Shown: positions 8,117-17,330, counted from the first letter of the stretch. The stretch: DNA of 64,000 bases from Paraburkholderia terricola (GCF_900142195.1 NZ_FRAB01000007.1:124001-188000), one strand, 5' to 3'. Translations and numbers: made by a program. Notes: a model not told the origin generated them from the letters alone.

Positions 8117-9532
8117 GTGAACCATCCCGAGCCATCGGCTCCGTTGCGCCGGCCGTTTCCCGCTGAGTTGCTGAGCGCGCTGAACGCCGCTTTCGGCGAA
8201 CGCGTGTCGATTGCCGAAGCCGTGCGCGCCCATCATGGCCGCGATGAATCACCCTTCGATCCCCAGTTGCCCGACGCCGTCGTATTCGCGCGCACGACCG
8301 AGGAAGTGCAGACCATCGTCAAGCTATGCGCGCAGCATGACGTGCCGATCATCCCCTACGGTAACGGCTCCTCGCTCGAAGGGCACCTGCTGGCGGTGCA
8401 AGGCGGCGTGTCGATCGACTTGTCGGAAATGAACCGCGTGCTGTCGATCAACGCGGAAGACCTCACCGTCACCGTCGAGCCCGGCATCTCGCGCAAGCAA
8501 CTGAACGAAGCGCTGCGCGACACAGGGCTGTTTTTCCCCATCGACCCCGGCGCGGACGCGAGCATCGGCGGCATGTCGGCCACGCGCGCCTCGGGCACCA
8601 ACGCCGTGCGCTACGGCACGATGCGCGAGAACGTGCTCGGGCTGACCGTGGTGCTGGCCGACGGCCGCGTGATCAAGACCGGCACGCGGGCGCGCAAGTC
8701 GGCGGCCGGATACGACCTCACGCGTCTGTTCGTGGGCTCGGAAGGCACGCTCGGCGTGATCACCGAAATCACCGTGCGTCTCTATCCGCTGCCGGAAGCG
8801 GTGTCCGCCGCGGTATGCGCATTCCCGTCGATGGGCGACGCGGTGCGCGCGGTCATCGAAACGATCCAGATCGGCGTGCCGATCGCGCGCGTCGAGTTCG
8901 TCGACTCGCTCGCGATCCGCTCGATCAATCGCCATTCGAATCTGACGCTGCGCGAGGCGCCCACGCTGTTCTTCGAATTCCACGGCACCGAGGCCGGCGT
9001 CAAGGAGCAAGCCGAGCTGGTGCAGGAAATCGCCGCGCAGAATGCCGGCGAGGGTTTCGAATGGGCGACCCGGCCGGAAGACCGCAGCCGCCTGTGGAAC
9101 GCGCGCCACAACGCTTATTTCGCGATGCTGCAACTGAAGCCCGGTTGCCGCGCGGTCACGACCGACGTCTGCGTGCCGATCTCGCGCCTCGCCGAATGCG
9201 TGGTGGAGACGGAGCAGGATCTGAAGGCGTCGCCGCTGCCGTGCCCGATCGTCGGCCATGTCGGCGACGGCAACTTCCACGTGGCGATCCTGATCGATCC
9301 GGAAAAGCCCGAAGAACTCGTCGAAGCGGAGCGTCTGAACCAGCGCATCGTGCAACGCGCGCTGCGCATGGACGGCACCTGCACGGGCGAGCATGGCGTC
9401 GGCCTGCACAAGATGGGCTTCCTGCTCGAGGAACACGGCGAAGTCGCGGTGGATACCATGCGCTCGATCAAACACGCGCTCGATCCGCGCAATCTCATGA
9501 ACCCCGGCAAGATCTTTTCCTGGGCGGCTTGA
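8117..9532 (+). CDS. FAD-binding oxidoreductase, D-2-hydroxyacid dehydrogenase family
   Basis: 471 residues from GTG 8117, which has AGGAG at 8106-8110. An ATG nearby (8113) is out of frame. The PCMH-type FAD domain shows 'PIIPYGNGSSLEGH' and 'DPGADASIGGMSATRASGTNAVRYG'. The C-terminal FAD-oxidase domain has 'GHVGDGNFHVAILIDP' and 'GTCTGEHGVGLHKM'. These are the marks of D-lactate/D-2-hydroxyacid dehydrogenases related to GlcD. It lies 84 bp upstream of glcD and is only a distant paralogue of it. The likely substrate is D-lactate or another D-2-hydroxyacid feeding electrons to the respiratory chain. The exact substrate is not visible. Confidence 0.85.
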   Translation: MNHPEPSAPLRRPFPAELLSALNAAFGERVSIAEAVRAHHGRDESPFDPQLPDAVVFARTTEEVQTIVKLCAQHDVPIIPYGNGSSLEGHLLAVQGGVSIDLSEMNRVLSINAEDLTVTVEPGISRKQLNEALRDTGLFFPIDPGADASIGGMSATRASGTNAVRYGTMRENVLGLTVVLADGRVIKTGTRARKSAAGYDLTRLFVGSEGTLGVITEITVRLYPLPEAVSAAVCAFPSMGDAVRAVIETIQIGVPIARVEFVDSLAIRSINRHSNLTLREAPTLFFEFHGTEAGVKEQAELVQEIAAQNAGEGFEWATRPEDRSRLWNARHNAYFAMLQLKPGCRAVTTDVCVPISRLAECVVETEQDLKASPLPCPIVGHVGDGNFHVAILIDPEKPEELVEAERLNQRIVQRALRMDGTCTGEHGVGLHKMGFLLEEHGEVAVDTMRSIKHALDPRNLMNPGKIFSWAA

Positions 9533-9616
9533 GGCATTTCCAGGCGCGGCAGCGGCGCCGCCGCCGCATCGAACCCGACGAGCACGCCGGGTGAGCGACA
9601 CGAGGAGACAACCCAC

Positions 9617-11110
9617 ATGAACGCACCCGCTGAACTGACGGCCGACGTACTCGCCCAGCGCCAGCGCGAAGTCGTGCAGGCGCTGATGGCCGTGTTGCCG
9701 ACCCACTGTCTGCTATATCGCGAGGAAGACACCGTCGCCTACGACTGCGACGGGCTTGCCGCCTACCGGCGTCTGCCGCTGGCGGTCGCGTTGCCGGAGA
9801 CGGAATCGCAGGTGCAGCGCATCGTGCAGATCTGCCACCGCCTCGACGTGCCGATCGTGCCGCGCGGCGCGGGCACCGGTTTGTCCGGCGGGGCGATGCC
9901 GATTCGCCACGGCGTGGTGGTGTCGCTCGCGCGCTTTCGCAAGATCGTCGAGGTCGACTCCTACGCGCGTACCGCCACGGTCCAGCCGGGCGTGCGCAAT
10001 CTGTCGATTTCCGAGGCCGCCGCGCCCTATGGCTTGTACTACGCGCCGGATCCGTCGTCGCAGATCGCCTGCACGATCGGCGGCAACGTCTCCGAGAATT
10101 CCGGCGGCGTGCACTGCCTCAAGTACGGCCTCACGGTGCACAACGTGCTGCGCGTTCGCGCCGTGACGATGGAAGGCGAGATCGTCGAATTCGGCTCGCT
10201 CGGACCTGACGCGCCCGGCCTCGATCTGCTCGCGGTGTTGATCGGCAGCGAAGGCATGTTCGCGATCGTCACCGAGGTCACCGTCAAGCTGATCCCGAAG
10301 CCGCAAACGGCGCAGGTCATCATGGCCAGTTTCGACGACGTGGTGAAAGGCGGCGACGCGGTGGCCGGCATCATCGCCGCGGGCATCATCCCGGCGGGCC
10401 TGGAAATGATGGACAAACCGGCCACGCGCGCGGTGGAGGAATTCGTCCATGCCGGCTACGACCTGGACGCAGCCGCGATCCTGCTCTGCGAATCGGACGG
10501 CACGCCCGAAGAAGTCGCCGACGAAATCGTGCGCATGACGGCGGTGCTGCGTGAACAGGGCGCCACCCGCATCCAGATTTCCCGCTCGGAGAACGAGCGG
10601 CTGCGCTTCTGGTCCGGGCGCAAGAATGCGTTTCCGGCCGCGGGCCGCATTTCACCGGACTACTACTGCATGGACGGCACGGTGCCGCGCCGCAGTATCG
10701 GCCCGCTGCTCGCGCGCATCGAAGCGATGGAGAAGAAGTACGGCCTGCGCTGCATCAACGTGTTTCACGCCGGCGACGGCAACATGCATCCGCTGATCCT
10801 GTTCAACGGCAACGACCGGGACGAGTGGCACCGCGCGGAAGCGTTCGGTAGCGACATCCTCGAAACCTGCGTCGAACTCGGCGGCACGATAACGGGCGAA
10901 CACGGCGTCGGCATCGAGAAAATCAACTCGATGTGCGTGCAGTTCTCGCCCGAGGAGCGCGACACGTTCCACGCGGTCAAGCGCGCCTTCGACGCGCCGG
11001 GCCTGCTCAACCCCGACAAGGGCATTCCCACCCGAGCGCGCTGCGCCGAATACGGCAAGATGCACGTGCGCGGCGGCTTGCTGCCGCATCCCGACATTCC
11101 GCGGTTTTAA
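9617..11110 (+). CDS. glcD: Glycolate oxidase subunit GlcD
   Basis: 497 residues, standard for GlcD. FAD-binding blocks 'PIVPRGAGTGLSGGAMP' and 'PDPSSQIACTIGGNVSENSGG' are present, as are the C-terminal 'NVFHAGDGNMHPLILFN' and 'GGTITGEHGVGIEKI'. GlcD is the catalytic flavin subunit of the membrane-associated glycolate dehydrogenase, which oxidises glycolate to glyoxylate. GAGGAGA at 9602-9608 supports ATG 9617. GlcE and GlcF follow, so the three-subunit complex is complete. I see no glcC regulator, glcB malate synthase or glcA permease nearby. Confidence 0.95.
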   Translation: MNAPAELTADVLAQRQREVVQALMAVLPTHCLLYREEDTVAYDCDGLAAYRRLPLAVALPETESQVQRIVQICHRLDVPIVPRGAGTGLSGGAMPIRHGVVVSLARFRKIVEVDSYARTATVQPGVRNLSISEAAAPYGLYYAPDPSSQIACTIGGNVSENSGGVHCLKYGLTVHNVLRVRAVTMEGEIVEFGSLGPDAPGLDLLAVLIGSEGMFAIVTEVTVKLIPKPQTAQVIMASFDDVVKGGDAVAGIIAAGIIPAGLEMMDKPATRAVEEFVHAGYDLDAAAILLCESDGTPEEVADEIVRMTAVLREQGATRIQISRSENERLRFWSGRKNAFPAAGRISPDYYCMDGTVPRRSIGPLLARIEAMEKKYGLRCINVFHAGDGNMHPLILFNGNDRDEWHRAEAFGSDILETCVELGGTITGEHGVGIEKINSMCVQFSPEERDTFHAVKRAFDAPGLLNPDKGIPTRARCAEYGKMHVRGGLLPHPDIPRF

Positions 11111-11217
11111 CTCATGAGTTTCCGCTCACCCATGGCGAACTGACGCAGCGCGCATAGCCCGCTCTGACGGGGCTTTCCGGCGTTCACCCTGATTACCCGA
11201 TGCGGGTCCGCTCCGGG

Positions 11218-11245
11218 TTGTCAGCGCGCTCCCGGCCGGTACAAT
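11218..11245 (+). promoter_or_regulatory. Candidate promoter for glcE-glcF
   Basis: TTGTCA (11218-11223) and TACAAT (11240-11245) are separated by 16 bp in the 163-bp gap before glcE. It could give GlcE and GlcF extra expression independent of glcD. Confidence 0.4.
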
Positions 11246-11273
11246 CAAACGAAACACAATGAAGCAGGACACC

Positions 11274-12362
11274 ATGGAAGAGGACGACATCGTCGCCGTT
11301 TGGTCCGAACGCGTGCGTTCGGCCAGCGCCGCGGGACGCGCGTTGCGCATCCGTGGCGGCGGCACGAAGGACTGGTACGGTCAGGCGCTGGAAGGTGAGA
11401 TCCTCGACACGCGCGCCTATCGCGGCATCATCGCGTACGATCCGGCCGAACTGGTCATCACCGCGCGCGCGGGCACGCCTTTGCTGGAGCTCGAGGCGGC
11501 GCTCGCCGAACACCATCAGATGCTCGCGTTCGAGCCGCCGCACTTCGGGCCGCAGGCCACCTTCGGCGGCTGCATCGCGGCGGGCATCGCCGGTCCGCGC
11601 CGCCCGGCTGCGGGCGCGGCGCGCGACTTCGTGCTCGGCGCCGTCGTCATGAACGGCCAGGGGCAGACGCTGCGTTTCGGCGGGCAAGTGGTGAAGAACG
11701 TCGCCGGTTACGACGTCTCGCGCCTGATGGCGGGCTCGCTCGGCACGCTGGGGCTGATCCTCGAATTGTCCGTCAAGGTGTTGCCGCTGCCGCAGGCCGA
11801 AACGACCCTCAAGTTCGATATGAACGGCACCGACGCGGTCCGCAAGCTCAACGAATGGGGCGGCCGGCCGCTGCCGATCACCGCGAGCGCATGGCGTCAC
11901 GGCACCTTGGCCGTGCGGCTGGCCGGCGCGGAAAGCGCCGTCAAGACAGCGCGCACGACGCTCGGCGGCGAAGTCGTCGATGCGGTCGAGGCGGAACGCT
12001 TCTGGGCGGGCCTGCGCGAACAGACCGACCTGTTTTTCTCGGCGATTCCGCCGAAAGCCGCGCTGTGGCGCCTCGCGCTGCCGTCGATCACCGAGCCCAT
12101 GCAGTTGCCGGGCGCGCAGTTGATGGAATGGGGCGGCGCCCAGCGCTGGTGGATCACCGACACCGACGCGCAGACCGTGCGCATCAGCGCCAAGCAGGCG
12201 GGCGGCCACGCCACCATTTTCCGCACCGGCCACGGCTACGACCGCAGCACCGGCGTGTTCACGCCGCTGCCCGCGCCGCTGATGAAAATCCATCGCGGCC
12301 TGAAAGCGGCCTTCGATCCAGCCCGCATCTTCAATCGCGGCCGTCTCTACCCCGACTTCTAA
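11274..12362 (+). CDS. glcE: Glycolate oxidase subunit GlcE
   Basis: 362 residues from ATG 11274. An in-frame ATG at 11259 is possible, but GCAGGA immediately precedes 11274 and no ribosome site precedes 11259. The protein is a short FAD-binding PCMH-domain subunit with 'LRIRGGGTKDWYG', 'EPPHFGPQATFGGCIAAGIAGPRR' and 'GGQVVKNVAGYDVSRLMAGSLGTLG'. It lacks the longer catalytic C-terminus of GlcD, as usual for GlcE. It is needed for glycolate dehydrogenase activity alongside GlcD and GlcF. The gap to glcF is only eight bases. Confidence 0.93.
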   Translation: MEEDDIVAVWSERVRSASAAGRALRIRGGGTKDWYGQALEGEILDTRAYRGIIAYDPAELVITARAGTPLLELEAALAEHHQMLAFEPPHFGPQATFGGCIAAGIAGPRRPAAGAARDFVLGAVVMNGQGQTLRFGGQVVKNVAGYDVSRLMAGSLGTLGLILELSVKVLPLPQAETTLKFDMNGTDAVRKLNEWGGRPLPITASAWRHGTLAVRLAGAESAVKTARTTLGGEVVDAVEAERFWAGLREQTDLFFSAIPPKAALWRLALPSITEPMQLPGAQLMEWGGAQRWWITDTDAQTVRISAKQAGGHATIFRTGHGYDRSTGVFTPLPAPLMKIHRGLKAAFDPARIFNRGRLYPDF

Positions 12363-12370
12363 GCGACGCG

Positions 12371-13597
12371 ATGCAAACCAACCTCGCGGACTTCATTCGC
12401 AATACGCCCGACGGCGACGAAGCCGACGCCATCCTGCGCAATTGCGTGCACTGCGGTTTCTGCACGGCTACCTGCCCGACCTATCAGTTGCTGGGCGACG
12501 AACTCGACGGCCCGCGCGGACGCATTTATCTGATCAAGCAGATGGTCGAGGGCGCGCCGGTCACGCGCAGCACGCAGGTTCATCTGGACCGCTGCCTCAC
12601 TTGCCGAAACTGCGAAACCACGTGCCCGTCGGGCGTGCAATACGGCCGGCTGGTGGAAATCGGCCGCAAGCTCACCGAGGAAAAAGTCACGCGACCGTTC
12701 GGTCAGCGGGTGGTGCGGCGGTTCCTCGCGAGCTTCGTGCCGAACAGCGCGCTGTTTACGCCGGCCATGCGGCTCGGTCAGCATGTCCGCCCGCTGCTGC
12801 CGAAGAAGCTGCGCGACAAGGTGCCCGCGCGGCAGCGTCCGCTCGAATGGCCGAGCGCGAAACATTCGCGCAAGATGCTGATGCTGGCGGGCTGCGTGCA
12901 ACCGTCGATGATGCCGAACGTCAATACGGCGACCGCGCGGGTGCTCGACGCGCTCGGCATCGAGACCGTGGTCGCGCCCGAGGCCGGCTGCTGCGGCGCG
13001 ATCCGCCTGCATCTCGGCTACAACGACGAAGCGCTCGACGATCTGCGTGCGAACATCGACGCATGGTGGCCCCACGTTGAAAACGGCGTGGAAGCGATCG
13101 TGATGAACGCGTCCGGTTGCGGCGCGACGGTCAAGGAATACGCGCACCTGTTGCGCCACGATCCGGCCTACGCGGAGAAGGCGCGCCGCATCGTCGAACT
13201 GACGCGCGACATCGCGGAGATCTTGCCGGAGTTCGAGGAAAGCCTGATCGCGGCCACGAGGCGCCGCTCGGTTCACACGGTGGCGTTTCATCCGCCCTGC
13301 ACGTTGCAGCACGGTCAGCAGGTGCGCGGCAAGGTCGAGCATCTGCTGACGGCGCTCGGCGTCGAAGTGCGTCTTCCCACGGATAGCCACTTGTGCTGCG
13401 GCTCGGCCGGCACTTACTCGCTCACGCAGCCCAAGCTCTCGTATGCGTTGCGCGACCAGAAGCTCGAGCGGCTCCATGCGCAGGAACCGCAGGTGATCGT
13501 GTCGTCGAACGTCGGCTGCATCGCGCATCTGCAAAGCGGCACGTCCACGCCGGTCGCGCACTGGATCGAACTGGTCGAGCACATGCTGTCCGTATAA
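12371..13597 (+). CDS. glcF: Glycolate oxidase iron-sulfur subunit GlcF
   Basis: 408 residues. Two ferredoxin-type 4Fe-4S motifs are intact: Cys25/28/31/35 in 'CVHCGFCTATCP' and Cys75/78/81/85 in 'CLTCRNCETTCP'. Two CCG-domain blocks follow, 'EAGCCGAIRLHLGY' and 'DSHLCCGSAGTYSL', typical of heterodisulfide-reductase-like electron carriers. GlcF passes electrons from the flavin subunits to the quinone pool. Its stop codon overlaps the -10 box of the next gene. Confidence 0.95.
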   Translation: MQTNLADFIRNTPDGDEADAILRNCVHCGFCTATCPTYQLLGDELDGPRGRIYLIKQMVEGAPVTRSTQVHLDRCLTCRNCETTCPSGVQYGRLVEIGRKLTEEKVTRPFGQRVVRRFLASFVPNSALFTPAMRLGQHVRPLLPKKLRDKVPARQRPLEWPSAKHSRKMLMLAGCVQPSMMPNVNTATARVLDALGIETVVAPEAGCCGAIRLHLGYNDEALDDLRANIDAWWPHVENGVEAIVMNASGCGATVKEYAHLLRHDPAYAEKARRIVELTRDIAEILPEFEESLIAATRRRSVHTVAFHPPCTLQHGQQVRGKVEHLLTALGVEVRLPTDSHLCCGSAGTYSLTQPKLSYALRDQKLERLHAQEPQVIVSSNVGCIAHLQSGTSTPVAHWIELVEHMLSV

Positions 13598-13598
13598 T
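13593..13598 (+). promoter_or_regulatory. -10 box (TATAAT) upstream of yggS
   Basis: A perfect TATAAT spans 13593-13598, across the glcF stop codon, 28 bases before the yggS ATG. The -35 region is not close to consensus, so strength is uncertain. Confidence 0.4.
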
Positions 13599-13625
13599 CC
13601 GGTCATCGCCCTCCGGATCCGTTCC

Positions 13626-14324
13626 ATGTCCGATCTGATTCACCACGTCGAAGCGGTGCGGCAGCGCATCGCGGCCGCCGCGCACGCGGCCGGACGCGAC
13701 GCGCGCACCATCGACCTGCTCGCGGTTTCCAAGACCTTTCCCGCCGAAGACGTGCGCGCCGCCTACGACGCGGGCCAGCGCGCGTTCGGCGAGAACTACG
13801 TGCAGGAAGCCATTGCGAAGATCGAAGCGCTGGCCGATTTGCGCGCCGCGCTCGAATGGCATTTCATCGGACCGTTGCAATCGAACAAGACGCGGCCGGT
13901 CGCCGAGCATTTCGACTGGGTGCATTCGGTCGACCGCTTGAAGATCGCACAACGCTTGTCGGAGCAGCGGCCGGACAATCTGCCGCCGCTGAACGTGTGC
14001 TTGCAAGTCAACATCAGCGGCGAGGCGTCGAAAAGCGGCGTGAGCATGGCCGAGGCGGTGGAAGTCGCGCAGGCGATCGCCGCGCTGCCGAAGCTGCGTT
14101 TGCGCGGCTTGATGGCGATTCCGGAACCGGCTGGCGGCATCGACGAGCAACGTGTGCCGCATCGCCGCTTGCGCGAACTGTTCGAGCGTCTGCGCGAGAA
14201 CGGTCTGCCGCTCGATACGCTTTCGATGGGCATGTCGAGCGACCTGGAGGCGGCCGTGCTGGAAGGCGCGACGATCGTGCGCGTCGGCACCGCGATCTTC
14301 GGCGCGCGGGATTACTCTCACTGA
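13626..14324 (+). CDS. yggS: YggS-family PLP homeostasis protein (PLPBP)
   Basis: 232 residues forming the alanine-racemase-like barrel. The PLP lysine is Lys36 in 'LLAVSKTFP', and 'GENYVQEA', 'WHFIGPLQSNKTR' and 'GLMAIPEP..' are all family blocks. The C-terminal 'LSMGMSSDLEAAVLEGATIVRVGTAIFG' is the phosphate-binding end. These proteins bind PLP without a known reaction and keep vitamin B6 and amino-acid pools balanced. It lies just upstream of proC, an order seen in many bacteria, and is probably co-transcribed with it. Confidence 0.95.
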   Translation: MSDLIHHVEAVRQRIAAAAHAAGRDARTIDLLAVSKTFPAEDVRAAYDAGQRAFGENYVQEAIAKIEALADLRAALEWHFIGPLQSNKTRPVAEHFDWVHSVDRLKIAQRLSEQRPDNLPPLNVCLQVNISGEASKSGVSMAEAVEVAQAIAALPKLRLRGLMAIPEPAGGIDEQRVPHRRLRELFERLRENGLPLDTLSMGMSSDLEAAVLEGATIVRVGTAIFGARDYSH

Positions 14325-14379
14325 CCCTTGCCTTGTTCGAGCCCAGGCGAGCTCTCAACGGAACTTCTTTCGGACCATC

Positions 14380-15195
14380 ATGAAAATTGCTTTTATCGGC
14401 GGCGGCAACATGGCTGCGGCGTTGATCGGCGGCCTCATCAAACGTGGCGTCGCGCCCGCCGATCTCTACGCGATCGATCCCAACGAGGACGCGCGCAAGC
14501 GCAACGAGCAGCAGTTCGGCATCCGGACCGGCGCCGCGGCGGACGCCGCGCTCGCGTCGTATGACGCCGTCGTGCTGGCGGTGAAGCCGCAGATCCTGAA
14601 GAGCGTCGCCGAGGCGCTGGCGCCGCACTTGAACGCGTCGCAACTGGCGATCAGCATCGTCGCCGGGATTCGCATGGACGATATGTCGCGCTGGCTCAAC
14701 GGTCACAGCCGCATCGTGCGCGTGATGCCGAACACGCCGGCGCTGATCGGCATGGGCGTGGCCGGTCTCACCGCCACGCGCAGCGTCGACGAAGCGGGCC
14801 GCGCATTGGCGTCGCAGGTGCTCGGCGCGGTGGGCGAAACCGTCTGGTTCGACGACGAAGCGAAGATCGACGCGGTCACCGCCATCTCGGGTAGCGGCCC
14901 GGCCTACGTGTTCTATTTCATCGAAGCATTGCAGGAAGCCGCGCGCCAGCTCGGCATGAACGAAGCGCAAGGCCGCGCGCTGGCGGTGGCGACCTTCACC
15001 GGCGCGGCGCAACTCGCCGCGAACTCGGACGAGCCGCCGTCCGTGCTGCGCGAACGTGTGACGTCGAAGGGCGGCACCACCGCAGCCGCGCTGGCGTCGT
15101 TCGACGCGAGCGGCATCAAGGATGCAATCGTGCGCGGTGTGCTGGCCGCCGATGCGCGTGCCAAGGAAATGGGCGACGAGTTCGGCAAGCAGTAA
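14380..15195 (+). CDS. proC: Pyrroline-5-carboxylate reductase
   Basis: 271 residues. The dinucleotide-binding start 'IAFIGGGNMAAALIGGL' sits at the N-terminus, which fixes ATG 14380 (an open frame extends further upstream without a family match). The C-terminal domain shows 'AVTAISGSGPAYVFYFIEAL' and 'RERVTSKGGTTAAAL'. It reduces pyrroline-5-carboxylate to proline with NAD(P)H. The 55-bp gap after yggS suggests one transcript. The Shine-Dalgarno sequence is weak (CGGA). Confidence 0.96.
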   Translation: MKIAFIGGGNMAAALIGGLIKRGVAPADLYAIDPNEDARKRNEQQFGIRTGAAADAALASYDAVVLAVKPQILKSVAEALAPHLNASQLAISIVAGIRMDDMSRWLNGHSRIVRVMPNTPALIGMGVAGLTATRSVDEAGRALASQVLGAVGETVWFDDEAKIDAVTAISGSGPAYVFYFIEALQEAARQLGMNEAQGRALAVATFTGAAQLAANSDEPPSVLRERVTSKGGTTAAALASFDASGIKDAIVRGVLAADARAKEMGDEFGKQ

Positions 15196-15246
15196 GCGCG
15201 TTCAGTGCGCTCGACGCGTTAAGCGCGGATCGGGCAGTCAATCAGG

Positions 15247-15271
15247 AAAAGTGCGCCGCGGGACGCGGCGC
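15247..15271 (-). terminator. Candidate terminator downstream of ubiA
   Basis: GCGCCGCG (15253-15260) pairs with CGCGGCGC (15264-15271). On the minus strand it is followed by ACTTTT. It lies about 150 bp past the ubiA stop. I see nothing else in the 223 bp between proC and ubiA. Confidence 0.35.
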
Positions 15272-15418
15272 CTCGAAAATAGCTGACGAATTCGGCCGGC
15301 AATCAGAGCGGTTAGCGCGGTCGTCGCGCTCCGCGCCGACGAGCAGTTAGAACAGAAGTGGATTCGAACCGAGGCGGCGTGCGCGGCACAAAGGCAACGC
15401 GAACACAGCCCTGAAAAA

Positions 15419-16282
15419 CTAGAACGAAGCCGCCGCGTAATGCGCGGCGATGCCGGCAAACAGCGCGCCGCCCAGCCAGTTGTTATGCCGGAACGCCGCG
15501 AAGCAGGCCATCCGCTCGCGCTTGCGGATCAGCGTGTAGTGATAGATCGCGCAGCCCGCCGCCGCAGCCCATCCCAGCCAGTACAGCACGCCGAAACCGA
15601 GCAGCACGCCGATGCCGACGTAAATCCCCAGCGTTGCCGCATAGCACAGCATGATCGCGGCCACGTCGAAGCGCCCGAAGGTCAGCGCCGAGGTGCGGAT
15701 GCCGATCTTGATGTCGTCGTCGCGATCGACCATCGCGTATTCGGTGTCGTACGCGACCGACCAGAACACGTTGGCCAACAGCATCACCCAGGCGAGCATC
15801 GGCACGTGGTCCTGAATCGCGGCGAACGCCATCGGAATGCCGAAGCCGAACGCGATGCCGAGGTATGCCTGCGGAATCGCGAAGAAACGCTTCGTGAACG
15901 GATACGAACCGGCGACGAACAACGCGGCGACGGACAGTTCCTTGGTCAGCGTATTGAGCGGCAGGATCAGCAGAAAGGCCAGCAGGGACAGGCCCGCCGC
16001 GAGCGCCACCGCTTCCCATGCCTTGATCTTGCCCGAGGTGATCGGACGGTTTTCGGTGCGCTTCACGTAGCGGTCGAAATCGCGATCCGCATAGTCGTTT
16101 ATTGCGCAGCCGGCCGAGCGCATCAGCACCGTGCCCACCGTGAAGATCACCAGCAGCGGCCACGACGGATGACCGTCGGAGGCGATCCACAGCGCGTTGA
16201 GCGTGGGCCACAGCAGCAGCAGGCTGCCGATCGGCTTGTCCATGCGCACGAGGCGCAAATACAGGGGAAGTCGGGCGAACAT
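15419..16282 (-). CDS. ubiA: 4-hydroxybenzoate polyprenyltransferase
   Basis: 287 residues, an integral-membrane prenyltransferase with about eight to nine hydrophobic segments. Both Asp-rich magnesium-prenyl-diphosphate motifs are present: '[19 protein letters not shown]' and '[16 protein letters not shown]'. The '[12 protein letters not shown]' block between them is characteristic of UbiA. It attaches the polyprenyl tail to 4-hydroxybenzoate in ubiquinone synthesis. It shares the minus strand with dps but is separated from it by a strong terminator. No ubiC is nearby. Confidence 0.96.
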   Translation of the reverse strand: MFARLPLYLRLVRMDKPIGSLLLLWPTLNALWIASDGHPSWPLLVIFTVGTVLMRSAGCAINDYADRDFDRYVKRTENRPITSGKIKAWEAVALAAGLSLLAFLLILPLNTLTKELSVAALFVAGSYPFTKRFFAIPQAYLGIAFGFGIPMAFAAIQDHVPMLAWVMLLANVFWSVAYDTEYAMVDRDDDIKIGIRTSALTFGRFDVAAIMLCYAATLGIYVGIGVLLGFGVLYWLGWAAAAGCAIYHYTLIRKRERMACFAAFRHNNWLGGALFAGIAAHYAAASF

Positions 16283-16420
16283 GGCGGATTCGGTGGAATG
16301 CGGAGATGTGCGGCTATTTTACGGGATGCGGGCTGCGTGGAGCTTCGGGCAGGACGACGGTCACGCGCTCGGCGCCGACGCAAGAGCAAACGCCAGCGTC
16401 GAAGCCGAAATCCGCCCCGT

Positions 16421-16452
16421 AAAAAACAAAAGCCTCCCGTAAAGGGAGGCTC
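16421..16452 (-). terminator. Intrinsic terminator of dps
   Basis: AGCCTCCC (16431-16438) pairs with GGGAGGCT (16444-16451). Read on the minus strand, the stem is followed by a T-rich run (16421-16431). It lies 75 bp after the dps stop. Confidence 0.85.
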
Positions 16453-16525
16453 CGTCTGGATTCATCACACACGCCGAAGCGCCGGTCGATGAATCCGCAC
16501 GCCGATGCTCAAGCGGATCAACCGC

Positions 16526-17014
16526 TCAAGCCAGCATCGAACGCAGCATCCACGCGGTTTTCTCATGCGTTTGCATGCGTTGCGTCAGCAGGTCGGCGGT
16601 CGGCTCGTCGTTGGCGGCTTCCGTCGACGGAAAAATCGCGCGCGCGGTACGCACCACGGCTTCCTGACCTTCCACCAACTGGCGGATCATTTCCTCGGCA
16701 GCCGGCACGCCGTCCGCTTCGGGAATCGACGACAGCTTGGCGAAATCCTTGTAGCTGCCCGGCGCGTGCACACCCAGCGCGCGAATACGTTCGGCGATCG
16801 AATCCACCGCCAGCGCCAACTCGTTGTACTGCGTTTCGAACATCAGGTGCAGCGTGTTGAACATCGGACCCGTGACGTTCCAGTGAAAGTTGTGGGTCTT
16901 CAGATACAGCGTGTAGGTGTCGGCGAGCAGATGCGACAAACCTTCCGCGATCTTCTTGCGATCCTTGTCGCTGATCCCGATGTTGACATGCTGTACGGCT
17001 TCTTTCTTGGCCAT
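16526..17014 (-). CDS. dps: DNA protection during starvation protein Dps
   Basis: 162 residues. The ferroxidase-site region '[18 protein letters not shown]' and '[23 protein letters not shown]' is intact, with a Lys-rich N-terminus that could touch DNA. Dps forms a dodecamer that oxidises and stores iron with hydrogen peroxide and protects DNA. AAAGGAG sits directly before the ATG at 17014. The gene belongs to the run oxyR, katA, dps, all on the minus strand, so peroxide control by OxyR is plausible. Three repeated half-sites lie upstream of its start. Confidence 0.96.
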   Translation of the reverse strand: MAKKEAVQHVNIGISDKDRKKIAEGLSHLLADTYTLYLKTHNFHWNVTGPMFNTLHLMFETQYNELALAVDSIAERIRALGVHAPGSYKDFAKLSSIPEADGVPAAEEMIRQLVEGQEAVVRTARAIFPSTEAANDEPTADLLTQRMQTHEKTAWMLRSMLA

Positions 17015-17048
17015 GACGACTCCTTTGAAGAGTGATACGAACCGGTCG

Positions 17049-17078
17049 GCAAACTAACGGTTTGCGAATGACAAACCG
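17049..17078 (-). promoter_or_regulatory. Triple half-site repeat upstream of dps
   Basis: GCAAAC (17049-17054) faces GTTTGC (17060-17065), which in turn faces CAAACC (17072-17077). CGGTTTG and CAAACCG form a further 7-bp dyad. Three half-sites within 30 bp, 35-64 bases before the dps ATG, suggest a regulator site. The regulator is unknown. Confidence 0.35.
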
Positions 17079-17168
17079 GAAACATCGAACGCTCGACAGT
17101 TTATCTTAGAAAGGTGCCGCGTTCGTGTGACGCGTGGTCACTTGCCGCCCTTGCGGCAAGCGCTTGAA

Positions 17169-17330
17169 TCAGCCGCCTAACGCGTGCCGAAGCGCTTGCG
17201 CGACGATCACCGCCAGTCCGCTCGTGAAGATCGCGAAACCCACGGTCTTGCGCGCCATCCATGCCTGCCGCTGTTGCGCGCCGCGCGTCGACGGCGTGCC
17301 GCCGATGGTCGCCATCATCATCTGGATCAT
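17169..17330 (-). CDS. Small predicted membrane protein (53 aa) between catalase and dps
   Basis: I do not recognise the family. The frame starts at ATG 17330, preceded by GAGGA, and encodes 53 residues. The first half is polar and Met/Thr-rich, and the second half has one transmembrane-like segment, 'VGFAIFTSGLAVIVAQALRH'. It lies 86 bp downstream of the catalase stop and 154 bp upstream of dps on the same strand. An upstream in-frame ATG would extend it into the gap without any ribosome site. A role linked to peroxide defence would be only inference from position. Confidence 0.55.
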   Translation of the reverse strand: MIQMMMATIGGTPSTRGAQQRQAWMARKTVGFAIFTSGLAVIVAQALRHALGG

